Positions 1-9,547 of a DNA stretch of 64,000 nt are shown one piece after another (positions within the stretch are counted from its first letter, which is position 1; the number at the start of each line of letters is the position of its first letter). The notes beneath the pieces are model-generated. The model was not told the DNA's origin and did no database searches. It saw only the letters and a list, made by a program, of their open reading frames with translations. The stretch comes from Desulfovibrio sp. UCD-KL4C (GTDB lineage: Bacteria > Desulfobacterota > Desulfovibrionia > Desulfovibrionales > Desulfovibrionaceae): the NCBI RefSeq assembly GCF_006210265.1, contig NZ_VCNC01000004.1:62001-126000 (forward strand), read 5' to 3'. The translations under genes were made by a program, and so were the position numbers.

Positions 1-864
1 GACAGTATGAACTATTCCTTTGGGTTTACCCGTGCTGCCGGAGGTATAAAGAATGAAAAGCGGATCGTTTGAATTAAGCGGAACAGGAGCGCAGCAATCA
101 AGGATGTCTTCGGCCGCCATTTCTTCATGCCACCATGTGTCTCTGCCTTCAATAAAGTCGATTTTATTACCGGTTCTTTGAACAATAATGACTTGCTCAA
201 TTGACGGGCATGAAAGTAAAGCTTCATCCACATTCTTTTTCAGGGGAATTGTTTTACCGTTTCTTAGGACTCCGTCGCTTGTGATCAGAACCTTGGCATT
301 GCAATCAAGAATACGGCTTTGTAGGCTGATTGCTGAAAATCCTGCAAAAACTATGGAGTGTACAGCTCCGATGCGTGCGCAGGCGAGCATGGCTATAACC
401 TGCTCTGGGACCATGGGCAGGTAAATTGCAATTCGGTCGCCTTTGCTGACACCCATTTTCGTTAGCACATTGGCAAATCTGCATACTTTGCGGTGCAGCA
501 TCTGGTATGTGAAGACAAGCACATCTTCTTCAGGTTCACCTTGCCATATAAGTGCCGCTTTATTTCTTCGTCCGGCTGTTAGGTGACGGTCGAGGCAATT
601 GTATGCTGCGTTAATCCTTCCGCCCTTGAACCAGCTGTATTCATGTTTTTCAGAGTCAGAAGCTAGAGTTTCCCGAAAATCACGATTCCAGTGGAGCAGG
701 TTCCGCGCTCTTTTAGCCCAGAATTCTTCGGGATCTTTTGCTGCCTTTACGAATATTTCATCATATTGTTCTATACTTTTGATAAAAGCCTGATTTTGCA
801 TATCGGCAGGCGGGTCAAAAGTTCTCTGTTCCGTGATCAAATTTTCAATGGATTTTTCACTCAT
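1..864 (-). CDS. acs: Acetyl-CoA synthetase, AMP-forming (N-terminal part, cut by window edge)
   Basis: Activates acetate with ATP and CoA to acetyl-CoA in the cytoplasm. Reading the minus strand from the ATG at 864 gives 288 open codons running off the left edge, so the C-terminal half is missing. The adenylate-forming P-loop YTSGSTGKPKG lies close to the cut, preceded by an ANL-enzyme core with GDRIAIYLPMVPE and ACARIGAVHS, as in acetyl-CoA synthetases. The N-terminal region with DPEEFWAKRA matches the acetyl-CoA synthetase N-domain. It is divergent from the Pat-type lysine acetyltransferase at 1089. Enzymes of that type inactivate Acs by acetylating the catalytic lysine, so the pairing supports acetate rather than another acyl substrate. 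The catalytic lysine itself is outside the window. Confidence 0.9.
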   Translation of the reverse strand, partial: MSEKSIENLITEQRTFDPPADMQNQAFIKSIEQYDEIFVKAAKDPEEFWAKRARNLLHWNRDFRETLASDSEKHEYSWFKGGRINAAYNCLDRHLTAGRRNKAALIWQGEPEEDVLVFTYQMLHRKVCRFANVLTKMGVSKGDRIAIYLPMVPEQVIAMLACARIGAVHSIVFAGFSAISLQSRILDCNAKVLITSDGVLRNGKTIPLKKNVDEALLSCPSIEQVIIVQRTGNKIDFIEGRDTWWHEEMAAEDILDCCAPVPLNSNDPLFILYTSGSTGKPKGIVHTV

Positions 865-1088
865 AGTATTTACTCTGATAATTCCTGTCTGTTCTTAATT
901 TTTACACCTTAAGTAACTATATACTCTGTTTCAATTAAGTTGGATAGTGTTGAGCTCCTAATTTCAATCCTACATAATTTCTGTTACTGGTAGGATTCAT
1001 GGTAGTTTATGCTTGATAATGCTTTCAATACATAGGTATGACGACATAGAGCTGTTCTTTATCTTTTCAATATTAAAAAGAGGCTTTC

Positions 1089-3797
1089 ATGAGTGTTGTT
1101 AATCTGGAGTTCCTTTTTCAGCCTAGATCCGTAGCCGTTATCGGGGCTACCAATGAACCTGGTAATCCAGGCAATATTCTTATGCGTAATCTCATGGGCG
1201 GCGGTTTCCTCGGCCCTGTTATGCCAGTAAGCACAGATGCGGAAGCAATCTCAGGAGTTCTTACATATAAGGATGTGGAAGGACTGCCTAAGATTCCTGA
1301 TCTGGCTATTATCTGCCGCCCGCTTAAGGAATGCCCTGAATTGCTCATGAAGTTGCGCAAAAGAGGTGTAAAAGCGGCGACTTTGATTGGTCCCGGATTT
1401 AGCGAAATGAGTGAAGAGGATAGAAGTAAGCTCAGTAAAGAACTTCTAAAAGCAGCAAATTCTCCGCAGATGCGAATTCTGGGGCCGAAAAGTCTCGGCT
1501 TTATTAACCCTTCATTAAATTTGAATGCCAGTATAGCTCCTCTCCCTGCCAAAGCCGGAAAGATCGCATTTGTTTCGCAGTCTGACAGTTTTATACCTAC
1601 AGTTCTTGACTGGGCACATACCAATGATATCGGATTTTCTCATGTTATTTCTATGGGCAGCAGGATAGATCTGTCTTTCGGAGATGTGCTTGATTATCTC
1701 GGCTCTGATTCTTATACCCGCTCTATTCTGCTCTATATTGAGTCTATTAACGATGCCAGAGACTTTATGTCAGCCGCCAGAGCCGCTTCACGCAATAAGC
1801 CTGTGCTGGTAATCCGGCCCGGTCTTGCCATTCAGCAGGTCACACAGGAACTCGCTCAACTTGGTAGTTCTATGAGCGCGCGTGTTGATGAAGTTTACGA
1901 TGTGGCTTTTCGCCGTGCTGGGATGTTGCGGGTCCAGACTATTGATGGGCTGTTTGATGCTGCCCAGACTCTTGCCAGTCTCCGTCAGCCGGTCCGTGGC
2001 AACAGATTGGCAGTTCTTGCGAATGGAGCAAGCGCAGGACTGACAGCCGCAGACGGTCTCGTCAGGCGTGGTGGCAAGCTTGCTAAAATTTCAGATGAGA
2101 CAATAGAGAAGCTTGATAAGCTTTTGGCAGGAAGATGGGGGAAATCAAATCCGGTCAATGTGGGTTTTGATACATCCGGCGAGACATATCTTGAAGCTGT
2201 AAAGATTCTTATTAAAGACAAGGGTGTGGATGCTGTTTTAATTGTAAATGTTCCCTTTTCAGGCGTTTCGGGTGTTGAAACAGCTGAAATACTGGCCAAA
2301 GGTCTAAAAAAGATCAGGCGTATGGTTTTGACGGCGTGGCTTGGGTCCGGTATGTCCCGTAAGGCTAGAAAAGTTTTTTCTTTTGCCGGAATACCGACCT
2401 ATGAAAGCGCAGATCAAGCTGTGCGTGCATTTATGTATATGGCTGAGTATCAGCGAAATCAGGAGCTTTTGACTGAAACTCCTGACTCACTTCCATCTGA
2501 CTTTTTCCCTGACACCACCTCTGCGCGTGAGATTGTCCGTAAAGCTCTTGCAGAGGGCCGCGAGACTCTAAATGAGCCGGAATCACATCGCGTTCTTGCT
2601 TCTTACGGTATCCCGGTGGTTGAAACCAGAATAGCTGTTTCAGCGCGTGAAGCCGTTATTGCCGCTGGCGAATTAGGCTGTCCTGTCGCACTTAAAATTC
2701 GCTCTCCGCAAATCAGCCAGCCTTATGATGTTGGGGGAGTTGTCCTTGACCTTGAAAGCCCTGAAAAGGTTTGGGAATCAGCAGCGACTATGTTGACCCG
2801 TGTGAACAGGCAAAGACCTGATGCTTACATTGAAGGGTTTATTGTTCAGAAAATGGGTAGAAGATCCAGAGCACACGAATTATTTATTTCAGCATCAGTT
2901 GATCCGACTTTCGGGCCTATGATTCATTTCGGACATGGCGGAATGACCAGAGAAGTCGTTCGTGATCAGGCTATATCATTAGTTCCCCTTAATATGAGTC
3001 TTGCCCGTGAAATTATCAGCCGGACTCATATTTTCAGATTGCTTTTCGGAACTCCGACTCAGCCGCCTGTGGATATTGAAGATCTTTGTCTGACGCTGAT
3101 TCAGGTTTCCCAGCTTTTTATAGATATCCCGCAAATTGCGCATCTAGATATTAATCCGCTTTATGCCGATGACTCCGGGGTGCTTGCTCTGGGCGCAAAA
3201 ATAAGGATTGCCGAATGCGGAGAGAATTGCCCTGAGCTTGCAATCAGGCCTTACCCTAGAGAACTTGAAGAATGTGTGGTGCTGCGTGACAGTCGTCAGG
3301 TAACACTGCGGCCCATAAGACCGGAAGATGAGCCGGCTCATTATACTTTTTTAGAGCAGGTCTCAGACGAGGACATGCGGATGCGCTTTTTTGGTGTGGT
3401 CCGTAGAAATTTTGATCATAAAGACATGTCCCGTTTCACTCAGATTAATTATGACCGTGAAATGGCTTTTATTGCTACAGCCATAGGCCCGAAAGGGACT
3501 CCTGAAACTCTCGGTGTTGTGCGTACTTCAACCAAACCGGATAACTCTGAGGCCGAATTTGCAATACTTGTCAGGTCTGATCTTAAAGGAACTGGTCTTG
3601 GCAGTATGCTTTTCCACAAAATTATTCGCTATACCCGTGAACGGGGAACTCATTGGCTGGTTGGGCAGACTTTGTTTGAAAATAAAGCCATGCAGGGATT
3701 ATCGCGTAAATTCGGGTTTGAAATAAGTGAAAACTACGAAGAGGATCTGGTAGAAATGAGACTTGATTGTACTAAAAAGCCAGAAAAGAAGAAGTAA
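1089..3797 (+). CDS. Pat/PatZ-type protein lysine acetyltransferase (acyl-CoA synthetase-like domains fused to GNAT)
   Basis: 902 residues, close to E. coli PatZ. Domain order: CoA-binding Rossmann domain (about 10-130), succinyl-CoA-ligase-like domains (about 150-460), ATP-grasp domain (about 490-700, with GCPVALKIRSP) and a C-terminal GNAT domain (about 730-890) with the acetyl-CoA loop DLKGTGLGSMLF. NDP-forming acyl-CoA synthetases have a phosphohistidine in a SHTG-type loop. Here the matching stretch before DEVYDVAFRRAG reads LGSSMSARV and has no histidine, as in PatZ. The synthetase half is therefore probably a CoA/acetyl-CoA sensor and not an enzyme. Likely role: acetylation of Acs and other proteins. 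It is divergent from acs across about 220 bp. The ATG at 1089 follows AAGAGG. Confidence 0.88.
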   Translation: MSVVNLEFLFQPRSVAVIGATNEPGNPGNILMRNLMGGGFLGPVMPVSTDAEAISGVLTYKDVEGLPKIPDLAIICRPLKECPELLMKLRKRGVKAATLIGPGFSEMSEEDRSKLSKELLKAANSPQMRILGPKSLGFINPSLNLNASIAPLPAKAGKIAFVSQSDSFIPTVLDWAHTNDIGFSHVISMGSRIDLSFGDVLDYLGSDSYTRSILLYIESINDARDFMSAARAASRNKPVLVIRPGLAIQQVTQELAQLGSSMSARVDEVYDVAFRRAGMLRVQTIDGLFDAAQTLASLRQPVRGNRLAVLANGASAGLTAADGLVRRGGKLAKISDETIEKLDKLLAGRWGKSNPVNVGFDTSGETYLEAVKILIKDKGVDAVLIVNVPFSGVSGVETAEILAKGLKKIRRMVLTAWLGSGMSRKARKVFSFAGIPTYESADQAVRAFMYMAEYQRNQELLTETPDSLPSDFFPDTTSAREIVRKALAEGRETLNEPESHRVLASYGIPVVETRIAVSAREAVIAAGELGCPVALKIRSPQISQPYDVGGVVLDLESPEKVWESAATMLTRVNRQRPDAYIEGFIVQKMGRRSRAHELFISASVDPTFGPMIHFGHGGMTREVVRDQAISLVPLNMSLAREIISRTHIFRLLFGTPTQPPVDIEDLCLTLIQVSQLFIDIPQIAHLDINPLYADDSGVLALGAKIRIAECGENCPELAIRPYPRELEECVVLRDSRQVTLRPIRPEDEPAHYTFLEQVSDEDMRMRFFGVVRRNFDHKDMSRFTQINYDREMAFIATAIGPKGTPETLGVVRTSTKPDNSEAEFAILVRSDLKGTGLGSMLFHKIIRYTRERGTHWLVGQTLFENKAMQGLSRKFGFEISENYEEDLVEMRLDCTKKPEKKK

Positions 3798-3824
3798 AAG
3801 CGGACTTCATTTTGATAATCTTAA

Positions 3825-3859
3825 AACTCCCGGGCCTGAATAAGTTCAGGCCGGGAGTT
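3825..3859. terminator. Bidirectional hairpin terminator between convergent genes
   Basis: A GC-rich inverted repeat (AACTCCCGGGCCTGAA, loop TAAG, TTCAGGCCGGGAGTT, one bulged base) lies between the stop codons of the Pat-type gene and the C69 peptidase gene. A T-rich stretch follows it on the plus strand and A-rich sequence precedes it, so it can serve both genes. Confidence 0.8.
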
Positions 3860-3865
3860 CTTGTT

Positions 3866-5605
3866 TTAATGTTCGCCGGGTTGTTTGGTGTAGGTCAGCG
3901 GGCCTTGTTCATATCCGACTTTCTTCAGCCACCACGCCGGATAGAAGACAGGAGTGCCAACCCCGGCTGAAGTGTTAAGATAACCGTCATTATATTTGAT
4001 GTAGAGGGTTTCAGATAGCTTCCACCAATCTTTTAAAATATTCTGAGCATTGGTATCACAATATTTTGTGAGCATCTGTTTTGCTTCAGCCAATTTTTTA
4101 TTTTTGATAAGACCAAGTGCCGTTTTTTCAATTTCAGCCTGTTTGCCGAATGCTTCCGCTTCATAGTTATCACGCACAGCCTTAATATCTTTTATCATAT
4201 AAGAATATTTGAGCATTGCATAATTAGCTACATAGTTAAACGCTGTCCACATGCTGTTGTGGCTGAATTTAAGAATGTCAGCCTGCTGGAGCGGGGCTGG
4301 CAGGTTGTTTACCCCTGCGTAAAAAGGCATCAGGCAGGCAGTTGCCGGACGGTCAGGTCCGAACCATGTGAGTCCGCCGATAGTGTCCGGTAATCCTTTG
4401 CGGGACTGGTTTACGTAAGCATAAACACATCTGTAAATGTTAAGTGGACGTTCAAATGCTCCTTTGAGCGGAGTGAGAGCTTCATCGTTGCCGGAGGTAG
4501 CTTCGGCCTGTCCTTCAAATCTGTTAGGATTATTGAAAGGGCCAGATGCCATGCCTTTGGTCAGGTCGAATTCTGTTCCTTCATAGTTATCTCTGTGAAT
4601 AGAGAAAATATTTTCGACGCTGAGTTTGTTATCCGGTTTAATGGCGAATGGATATTCCTTCGTCATCGGTCCTTTCACCCATGCAGAAAGTTTTTTGGAT
4701 GGAGCAACCAGAGACTGTGCTCTCCAGACTCTTCGTAGGGAGTAATAGGGGTGGTGATATTCTCCGTCACCATAGACTTTAGTCCAGTCCAGTTTTCCTT
4801 CTTTAGGAGACCACCAGCCTTTTTCTTTTGCAGCTGAAAAGATGTTTTTGGAATACATCATGTCGCGCGTGTGTTTGCGTACTTCACGGATGCGGAACTG
4901 GTTTGCGGCAACAAAAAAACTGTCATCCGGAACGCGCTGAGCAACCCATACGCCGTTTGTTCCTTCTTCATCATAGCCGCACATTTCCATAACCCACCCT
5001 TCATCGGGATCTGCAACAAGTAGTGTTTCTCCTGTTCCATAATAGCCGTACTTATCGATAAGTTTTCCCATGAGCTTTACAGCGTCACGTGCTTTTGTGC
5101 ATCGCTCCAAAGCAACCCGTGAGAGTTCAGATGAATAAAATAAACGTTTGCCGGAGGCTGGTTCAGGTTCGACTTTAGCCTTATCGGTACATTCACCGAT
5201 GGAAAGCTGGTGCTCGTTCATAATGGCGTAGTTGGCATCAAAATATGCGTAGGTGTGTTTGACCTGAGGAATAAATCCAATGGGTACGCTTGAAGGATCG
5301 CCTGGAGTGTTATAACCGGGGCCACGTTCTTTTGATACAATCCTGTGAGTTTCAGTTGCCCCCCATTCCGGCTTATATCCCAAAGAGCAAGCGTCGTAGT
5401 ATACGGCACGCATGCTTCCTTTTTTATGATCCATTGCAGGAACATATATAAGCCGCCCATCTCCAAGCCCGTCGTCGGAATGCGAAACCATCACTGAGCC
5501 GTCAGCAGATGCTTTTTTACCTGTGATAGTGGTTGTGCATGCTGATGCAGGATATGCTGCAAGCAGAATTGCTCCAACCACAAAGGTCAGCAGAAGTTTT
5601 TTCAT
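3866..5605 (-). CDS. Exported dipeptidase, peptidase family C69 (formerly U34)
   Basis: About 579 residues. Starts with a signal peptide (MKKLLLTFVVGAILLAA) ending in ASA, so cleavage exposes a cysteine at the mature N-terminus (CTTTITGKKAS). In this Ntn-hydrolase family the N-terminal Cys is the nucleophile, which explains the junction. Other C69 features are MVSHSDDGLGDGR early on and GETLLVADPDEGWVMEMCG in the middle, followed by a conserved VAANQFRIREV-type segment. Probable role: hydrolysis of dipeptides in the periplasm. An ATG 12 bases further upstream (5617) is open, but the start at 5605 has a GAGG six bases before it and gives a cleaner signal peptide. Shares a terminator with the convergent Pat-type gene. 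Confidence 0.85.
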   Translation of the reverse strand: MKKLLLTFVVGAILLAAYPASACTTTITGKKASADGSVMVSHSDDGLGDGRLIYVPAMDHKKGSMRAVYYDACSLGYKPEWGATETHRIVSKERGPGYNTPGDPSSVPIGFIPQVKHTYAYFDANYAIMNEHQLSIGECTDKAKVEPEPASGKRLFYSSELSRVALERCTKARDAVKLMGKLIDKYGYYGTGETLLVADPDEGWVMEMCGYDEEGTNGVWVAQRVPDDSFFVAANQFRIREVRKHTRDMMYSKNIFSAAKEKGWWSPKEGKLDWTKVYGDGEYHHPYYSLRRVWRAQSLVAPSKKLSAWVKGPMTKEYPFAIKPDNKLSVENIFSIHRDNYEGTEFDLTKGMASGPFNNPNRFEGQAEATSGNDEALTPLKGAFERPLNIYRCVYAYVNQSRKGLPDTIGGLTWFGPDRPATACLMPFYAGVNNLPAPLQQADILKFSHNSMWTAFNYVANYAMLKYSYMIKDIKAVRDNYEAEAFGKQAEIEKTALGLIKNKKLAEAKQMLTKYCDTNAQNILKDWWKLSETLYIKYNDGYLNTSAGVGTPVFYPAWWLKKVGYEQGPLTYTKQPGEH

Positions 5606-5903
5606 AGTGAGCCTCATGACTGTTAAGGAAATTAAATATGCTTATTTTGTAAATCAGAATAGTTTTATAGCATATGTTGAAGCTGGGAACAATTGCCGTG
5701 ACGTTTTATTAAACGGATAGTTAATAAATATTTTAGAGACTCTATCACGGTTGATCTTAGACTCATCAACATTTTGAATTCTTATATTTCTTTAACTTCT
5801 AGGCGTATAAATAGTTTTTTATAAGCCTGCTTGCAAAAACATGCTTCTGGTATGTATGGTGTCTCCATAAAACTGAAACTTATCAAACTGGCGGAGACCC
5901 AAA

Positions 5904-6602
5904 TTGAGAAAATTGTTTACAATTTTTAGTACATTGATCCTGATCTTATCAACAACAGTAATCAGTTCTGCCCAAAACGGCACTGCTGTTCCTGCCCAGC
6001 CGTTACTTGATGCAGATCAGGCTTTTGTTCTTTTAAAAGAGGGTAATTTGCGGTTTGTGAAAGGCTCCAGCGTTTATCCAAATCAAACTTCGTATCAGCG
6101 GAAGGTGCTGGCTCTGAAAGGGGAGCGGCCATTTGCAACCGTTGTTACAGGGGCAGATTCCAGAGTTGATCCGGTCTTGATTTTTGATCGCGGCCTTGGT
6201 GATTTATATACGGTAAGAAGCGCGGGTAATGTGGCCGGAACAGATACGCTGGCCTCTGTAGAGTATTCAATGATTACACTCGAAACACCGTTTCTAGTCA
6301 TCATGGGACATACAAGGAGCAGTATTATCAAAGCTGCAGTGGATAAAGTGACTGTAAAGGGATATCTGTTGCAATTGGTTGGTAAACTTGATCCGGCTAT
6401 AAAAATGACCAAGCTTATGTATCCTTCGCTAAAAGGAAAGGATTTGGTGGACAAGGTTGCTGAAACAAATGTAAGGCAGGTTTTACGTGATATTTTAGGT
6501 CATTGCCCCGCAGTTCTTGAAAAAGTCAGGTCCGGTAAGGCACAGGTTATGGGTGCAATTTATGATACGGATACAGGCGTCGTTAAATGGCTTGGACCTT
6601 AG
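5904..6602 (+). CDS. Exported beta-carbonic-anhydrase homologue lacking both zinc cysteines
   Basis: 232 residues with an N-terminal signal peptide ending near SSAQ. The fold is recognisable as beta-carbonic anhydrase: GNLRF, then PFATVVTGADSRVDP, DLYTVRSAGNVAGTD, SVEYSM and VIMGHTRSSIIKAAV. In active enzymes the first motif is C-x-D-S-R and the second G-H-x-x-C-G. Here Cys is replaced by Gly (GADSR) and by Ser (GHTRS), while the Asp, Arg and His remain. Two of the three protein zinc ligands plus the partner are thus altered, so normal carbonic anhydrase activity is doubtful. It may bind another ligand or metal. The start is TTG at 5904 with GGAG seven bases before it; no ATG fits. Confidence 0.75.
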   Translation: MRKLFTIFSTLILILSTTVISSAQNGTAVPAQPLLDADQAFVLLKEGNLRFVKGSSVYPNQTSYQRKVLALKGERPFATVVTGADSRVDPVLIFDRGLGDLYTVRSAGNVAGTDTLASVEYSMITLETPFLVIMGHTRSSIIKAAVDKVTVKGYLLQLVGKLDPAIKMTKLMYPSLKGKDLVDKVAETNVRQVLRDILGHCPAVLEKVRSGKAQVMGAIYDTDTGVVKWLGP

Positions 6603-6608
6603 GTATAG

Positions 6609-7994
6609 TTAATCCGTTTGGATGTCGTAAGATTTAAGCTTACGATATAATGAACTTCTCTCAAGACCAATGGCGTCTGCCAATTTTGATACACTGCCTT
6701 TGAATTCTTTCAGTTTTGCTTCAAGGAATTGGGCTTCAAAATCAGCACGTGCTTTTTTGAAATCCAGTTGTCCTTCTGGAATTTGAGGAGTCTGGTGATT
6801 CTGCTCAGTTCTTTCAGCTTGTGCTCCGTATACAATTTCCGGCGGCAGATTCTCCGGGCCGACTTCCTTGCCTCCGAACATGATAAGCATCCGTTCAACA
6901 AAATTTTTGAGTTCACGAACATTGCCAGGCCATGCGTACTCAGTCAGCATTTTTAATGCAGTGTCTGTAAATGTTAACGGTTTTAAACCGTGTTGTCTGT
7001 TTAGCCTTGTGATGAATTCTTCAATAAGGAGCTTAATGTCTTCAGCTCTTTCTCTTAACGGTGCAATTTCCAGTGGAAAAACTTTCAGTCTGTAATATAA
7101 ATCTTCACGGAAATTACCGTTTTTAATTTCTTGAAAAAGATCTTTGTTTGTTGCCGCTATAACGCGGACATTAACGTTTATTGTTTTACGACCACCTACT
7201 CTTTCAAAACATTGCTCTTGAAGAATTCGAAGTATTTTTGCCTGTGTTTTAAGGCTCATATCACCAATTTCGTCAAGGAAGAGCGTTCCAGAATCTGCTA
7301 GTTCAAATTTTCCTTCCTGCGCTTTTTCAGCTCCGGTGAAAGCACCTTTTTCGTGACCGAACAGTTCTGACTCGATAAGTTCTTCCGGTATTGCTGCGCA
7401 GTTTACAGCCACTAGTGGTTTGTCTTTGCGAAGGCTTTGTGAATGAAGTGAGCGGGCGACTATTTCCTTACCGGTTCCATTCTCTCCGGTGATAAGAACC
7501 CACGCTTCCGTCGGGGCAACTTGTCCGATAACTTCGCGCATGTGGACAATTGTTTCTGAGTGTCCGGTTAACTTTGCGGGCTGTTCAGTTTCAATTCTGG
7601 TTCGTAGGGCTTTGTTCTCAGATTGTAATCTTGAAAATTCTACTGCTTTTTCAGCTGTGATAATAACTTTTTCCAGTGAAAGCGGTTTTTCAATAAAATC
7701 AAATGCACCTTTTTTAATTGCAGATACGGCGGTTTCAATATTTCCGTGGCCTGAAATCATAACAACAGGCAACCAGTCCCATTCTTTTTTTATGCGCTCC
7801 AGAACTTCAAGTCCATCCATACCGGGCAGCCAAATGTCAAGAAAAATAAGATCAGGCATTTCTTCAGATAAAGTTTGCAATGCCGCTTCACCGCTTTCAG
7901 CTTCGCTGACAGAAAAGCCTTCGTCTTCTAAAACGCCTCTTAAGGAATATCTGATACCGTCTTCATCATCGACAATGAGTATGTTTTTTGTCAT
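6609..7994 (-). CDS. ntrX: Sigma-54-dependent response regulator, NtrX type
   Basis: 461 residues in three parts. Receiver domain (1-120): acidic pair D9/D10, phospho-acceptor D53 in FLDIWLP, K103. AAA+ sigma-54 activator domain: Walker A GENGTGKE near 170 and the sigma-54 contact loop GAFTGA near 217. C-terminal Fis-type helix-turn-helix (about 425-455, KLADAIGLERSSLYRKLKSY). Activates sigma-54 promoters when phosphorylated. The likely kinase is the NtrY protein encoded at 9548, two genes upstream on the same strand, with an HD-GYP regulator between them. It starts 10 bases after the HD-GYP stop codon, so the two are probably co-transcribed. Its stop lies six bases from that of the convergent carbonic-anhydrase homologue. 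Confidence 0.9.
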   Translation of the reverse strand: MTKNILIVDDEDGIRYSLRGVLEDEGFSVSEAESGEAALQTLSEEMPDLIFLDIWLPGMDGLEVLERIKKEWDWLPVVMISGHGNIETAVSAIKKGAFDFIEKPLSLEKVIITAEKAVEFSRLQSENKALRTRIETEQPAKLTGHSETIVHMREVIGQVAPTEAWVLITGENGTGKEIVARSLHSQSLRKDKPLVAVNCAAIPEELIESELFGHEKGAFTGAEKAQEGKFELADSGTLFLDEIGDMSLKTQAKILRILQEQCFERVGGRKTINVNVRVIAATNKDLFQEIKNGNFREDLYYRLKVFPLEIAPLRERAEDIKLLIEEFITRLNRQHGLKPLTFTDTALKMLTEYAWPGNVRELKNFVERMLIMFGGKEVGPENLPPEIVYGAQAERTEQNHQTPQIPEGQLDFKKARADFEAQFLEAKLKEFKGSVSKLADAIGLERSSLYRKLKSYDIQTD

Positions 7995-8004
7995 TTAATA
8001 TCCG

Positions 8005-9408
8005 TTATTGGGCGAATGAAAAAGTTTCGTGTTCAATAATACTTATGCAGGCATCTACAACATCAGCATCATAAACAATTCCGCGCCCTTTTACAATTTC
8101 TGCAATAGCTTTAGTAAATCCGAGAGCTGGACGGTATGGTCTGTGCGAACTCATTGCTTCAACAACATCCGCAACTGCGATTATTTTTGATTCCGGCAGT
8201 ATAAAATTTTTTGTCAAACCTTTGGGATATCCTGTCCCGTTAAGCCTTTCGTGGTGCTGCAGTACTATTTTTGCAACAGGCCATGGGAAAGATATCCCTT
8301 TAAGAATTTCATAACCGGCTTCAGGATGAATTTTAACTAAATTCATTTCCAAATCAGTAAGTCTTGTAGGCTTAGATAAAATTTCAGCAGGTATAGAAAT
8401 TTTTCCTATATCGTGGAGAAGTCCAGCAATTCTAACGCAATTAATTTGTTCTACCGGTAAACGAAGTTTCGCCGCTATTCTGGTGGCCAGTTCCGCAACT
8501 CTTTCCTGATGGCCGGATGTATAAGGGTCCCGTTTTTCTGACATGATAGCAAGAGATGAGACCGTTTCGTCAAATGCCCGCCGTAATTGTTTAAGGCTGT
8601 TTTTTAATGCCATTTCACTTTCTTTGATTTGGGATATATCCCGCATGACAACAACAGTACCCATAAGTGTATTTCTATCTTTAATCCTGGAAATATTTAC
8701 TGAAACAGGAATAAATTTAAGCTTTGTTTTAAGGGCAATATTATCAATTGATATTGTTTTTTCAGATTTTTTTTTGAAATCAATTAAAAGATTCAAAGGA
8801 TTTAATGTGCTGCAATCAACCATATTAATTTCTGTATTGAAATTTTTTGTGCAGAGCTCTTTCTCAGAATATCCAAGCATAATAGCTGCCGTTTTATTAG
8901 CTGATTTGATTGTTCCATGCTGATTTGTCGTGATAACTGCGTCACCAATGCTGTTGAATGTAGTTTCAAGCCAGCGACGACTTTCTTTAATAGAACTTTC
9001 CGCTTTGTGCTTATAAAGAGCCATTTCAATTGTTAGGCTAAGCTCTCTGTCCTCGAAGGGTTTGATTATGTAACCGAAAGGTTCTGTGATTTTGGCTCGT
9101 TTCAGCGTTTCGTCGTCAGCGTAGGCGGTAATATAAATAACTGGAATTGAATTTTCATCATTGATTGCTCGGGCTGTGTCTATGCCGTCCAAATCTCCTT
9201 CAAGCATTATATCCATCAAAATAAGATCAGGAGATTGTTGTAAAGCGATTTCAATGGCGGCGATTCCATTGGAAGCAACACCTATTACCGTGTAACCTAA
9301 GATTTGAAGTCTTGCTTTTATATCAAGGGCGACAATCGCTTCATCTTCTACGATAAGAATTCGCAGTGTTCTATTGCTCGATTCTGTCTTTATTGGATAA
9401 GAAGGCAT
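8005..9408 (-). CDS. Response regulator with PAS and HD-GYP domains (c-di-GMP phosphodiesterase)
   Basis: 467 residues. N-terminal receiver domain with acceptor D66 in LILMDIMLE (about 15-130), PAS domain (about 140-260, WLETTFNSIGDAVITT), a short linking helix, then an HD-GYP domain (about 285-460). The hydrolase motifs are complete: GLLHDIGKISIP, the HHERLNGTGYPKGL segment carrying the GYP signature, and VADVVEAMSSHRPYR. HD-GYP proteins of this composition degrade cyclic di-GMP. It lies between ntrY and ntrX on the same strand, which suggests that c-di-GMP turnover and the NtrYX response are linked. A promoter-like sequence precedes it (9447-9474), so it need not depend on transcription from ntrY. 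Confidence 0.88.
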   Translation of the reverse strand: MPSYPIKTESSNRTLRILIVEDEAIVALDIKARLQILGYTVIGVASNGIAAIEIALQQSPDLILMDIMLEGDLDGIDTARAINDENSIPVIYITAYADDETLKRAKITEPFGYIIKPFEDRELSLTIEMALYKHKAESSIKESRRWLETTFNSIGDAVITTNQHGTIKSANKTAAIMLGYSEKELCTKNFNTEINMVDCSTLNPLNLLIDFKKKSEKTISIDNIALKTKLKFIPVSVNISRIKDRNTLMGTVVVMRDISQIKESEMALKNSLKQLRRAFDETVSSLAIMSEKRDPYTSGHQERVAELATRIAAKLRLPVEQINCVRIAGLLHDIGKISIPAEILSKPTRLTDLEMNLVKIHPEAGYEILKGISFPWPVAKIVLQHHERLNGTGYPKGLTKNFILPESKIIAVADVVEAMSSHRPYRPALGFTKAIAEIVKGRGIVYDADVVDACISIIEHETFSFAQ

Positions 9409-9446
9409 ATAAAACTCGGTAGTTATATGTGTTTTATTAAAAGAAA

Positions 9447-9474
9447 ATTATAATTTTGAATGCAGATCGCACAA
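9447..9474 (-). promoter_or_regulatory. Possible sigma-70 promoter for the HD-GYP / ntrX pair
   Basis: On the minus strand TTGTGC is followed by a 16-base spacer and a perfect TATAAT, ending about 40 bases before the HD-GYP start codon. The -35 box is weak. Confidence 0.4.
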
Positions 9475-9547
9475 AATTGAAATTCTTTTATAACAGGTAT
9501 ACTTTAACCACGAGTTATGATTGCAGGCAAGTACAAGGAGCAATTTA

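Noticed and set aside
1118-1624. 168-codon minus-strand frame inside the Pat-type gene
   Set aside because: Antisense shadow of a clear coding region; no ribosome site and no protein-like motifs.
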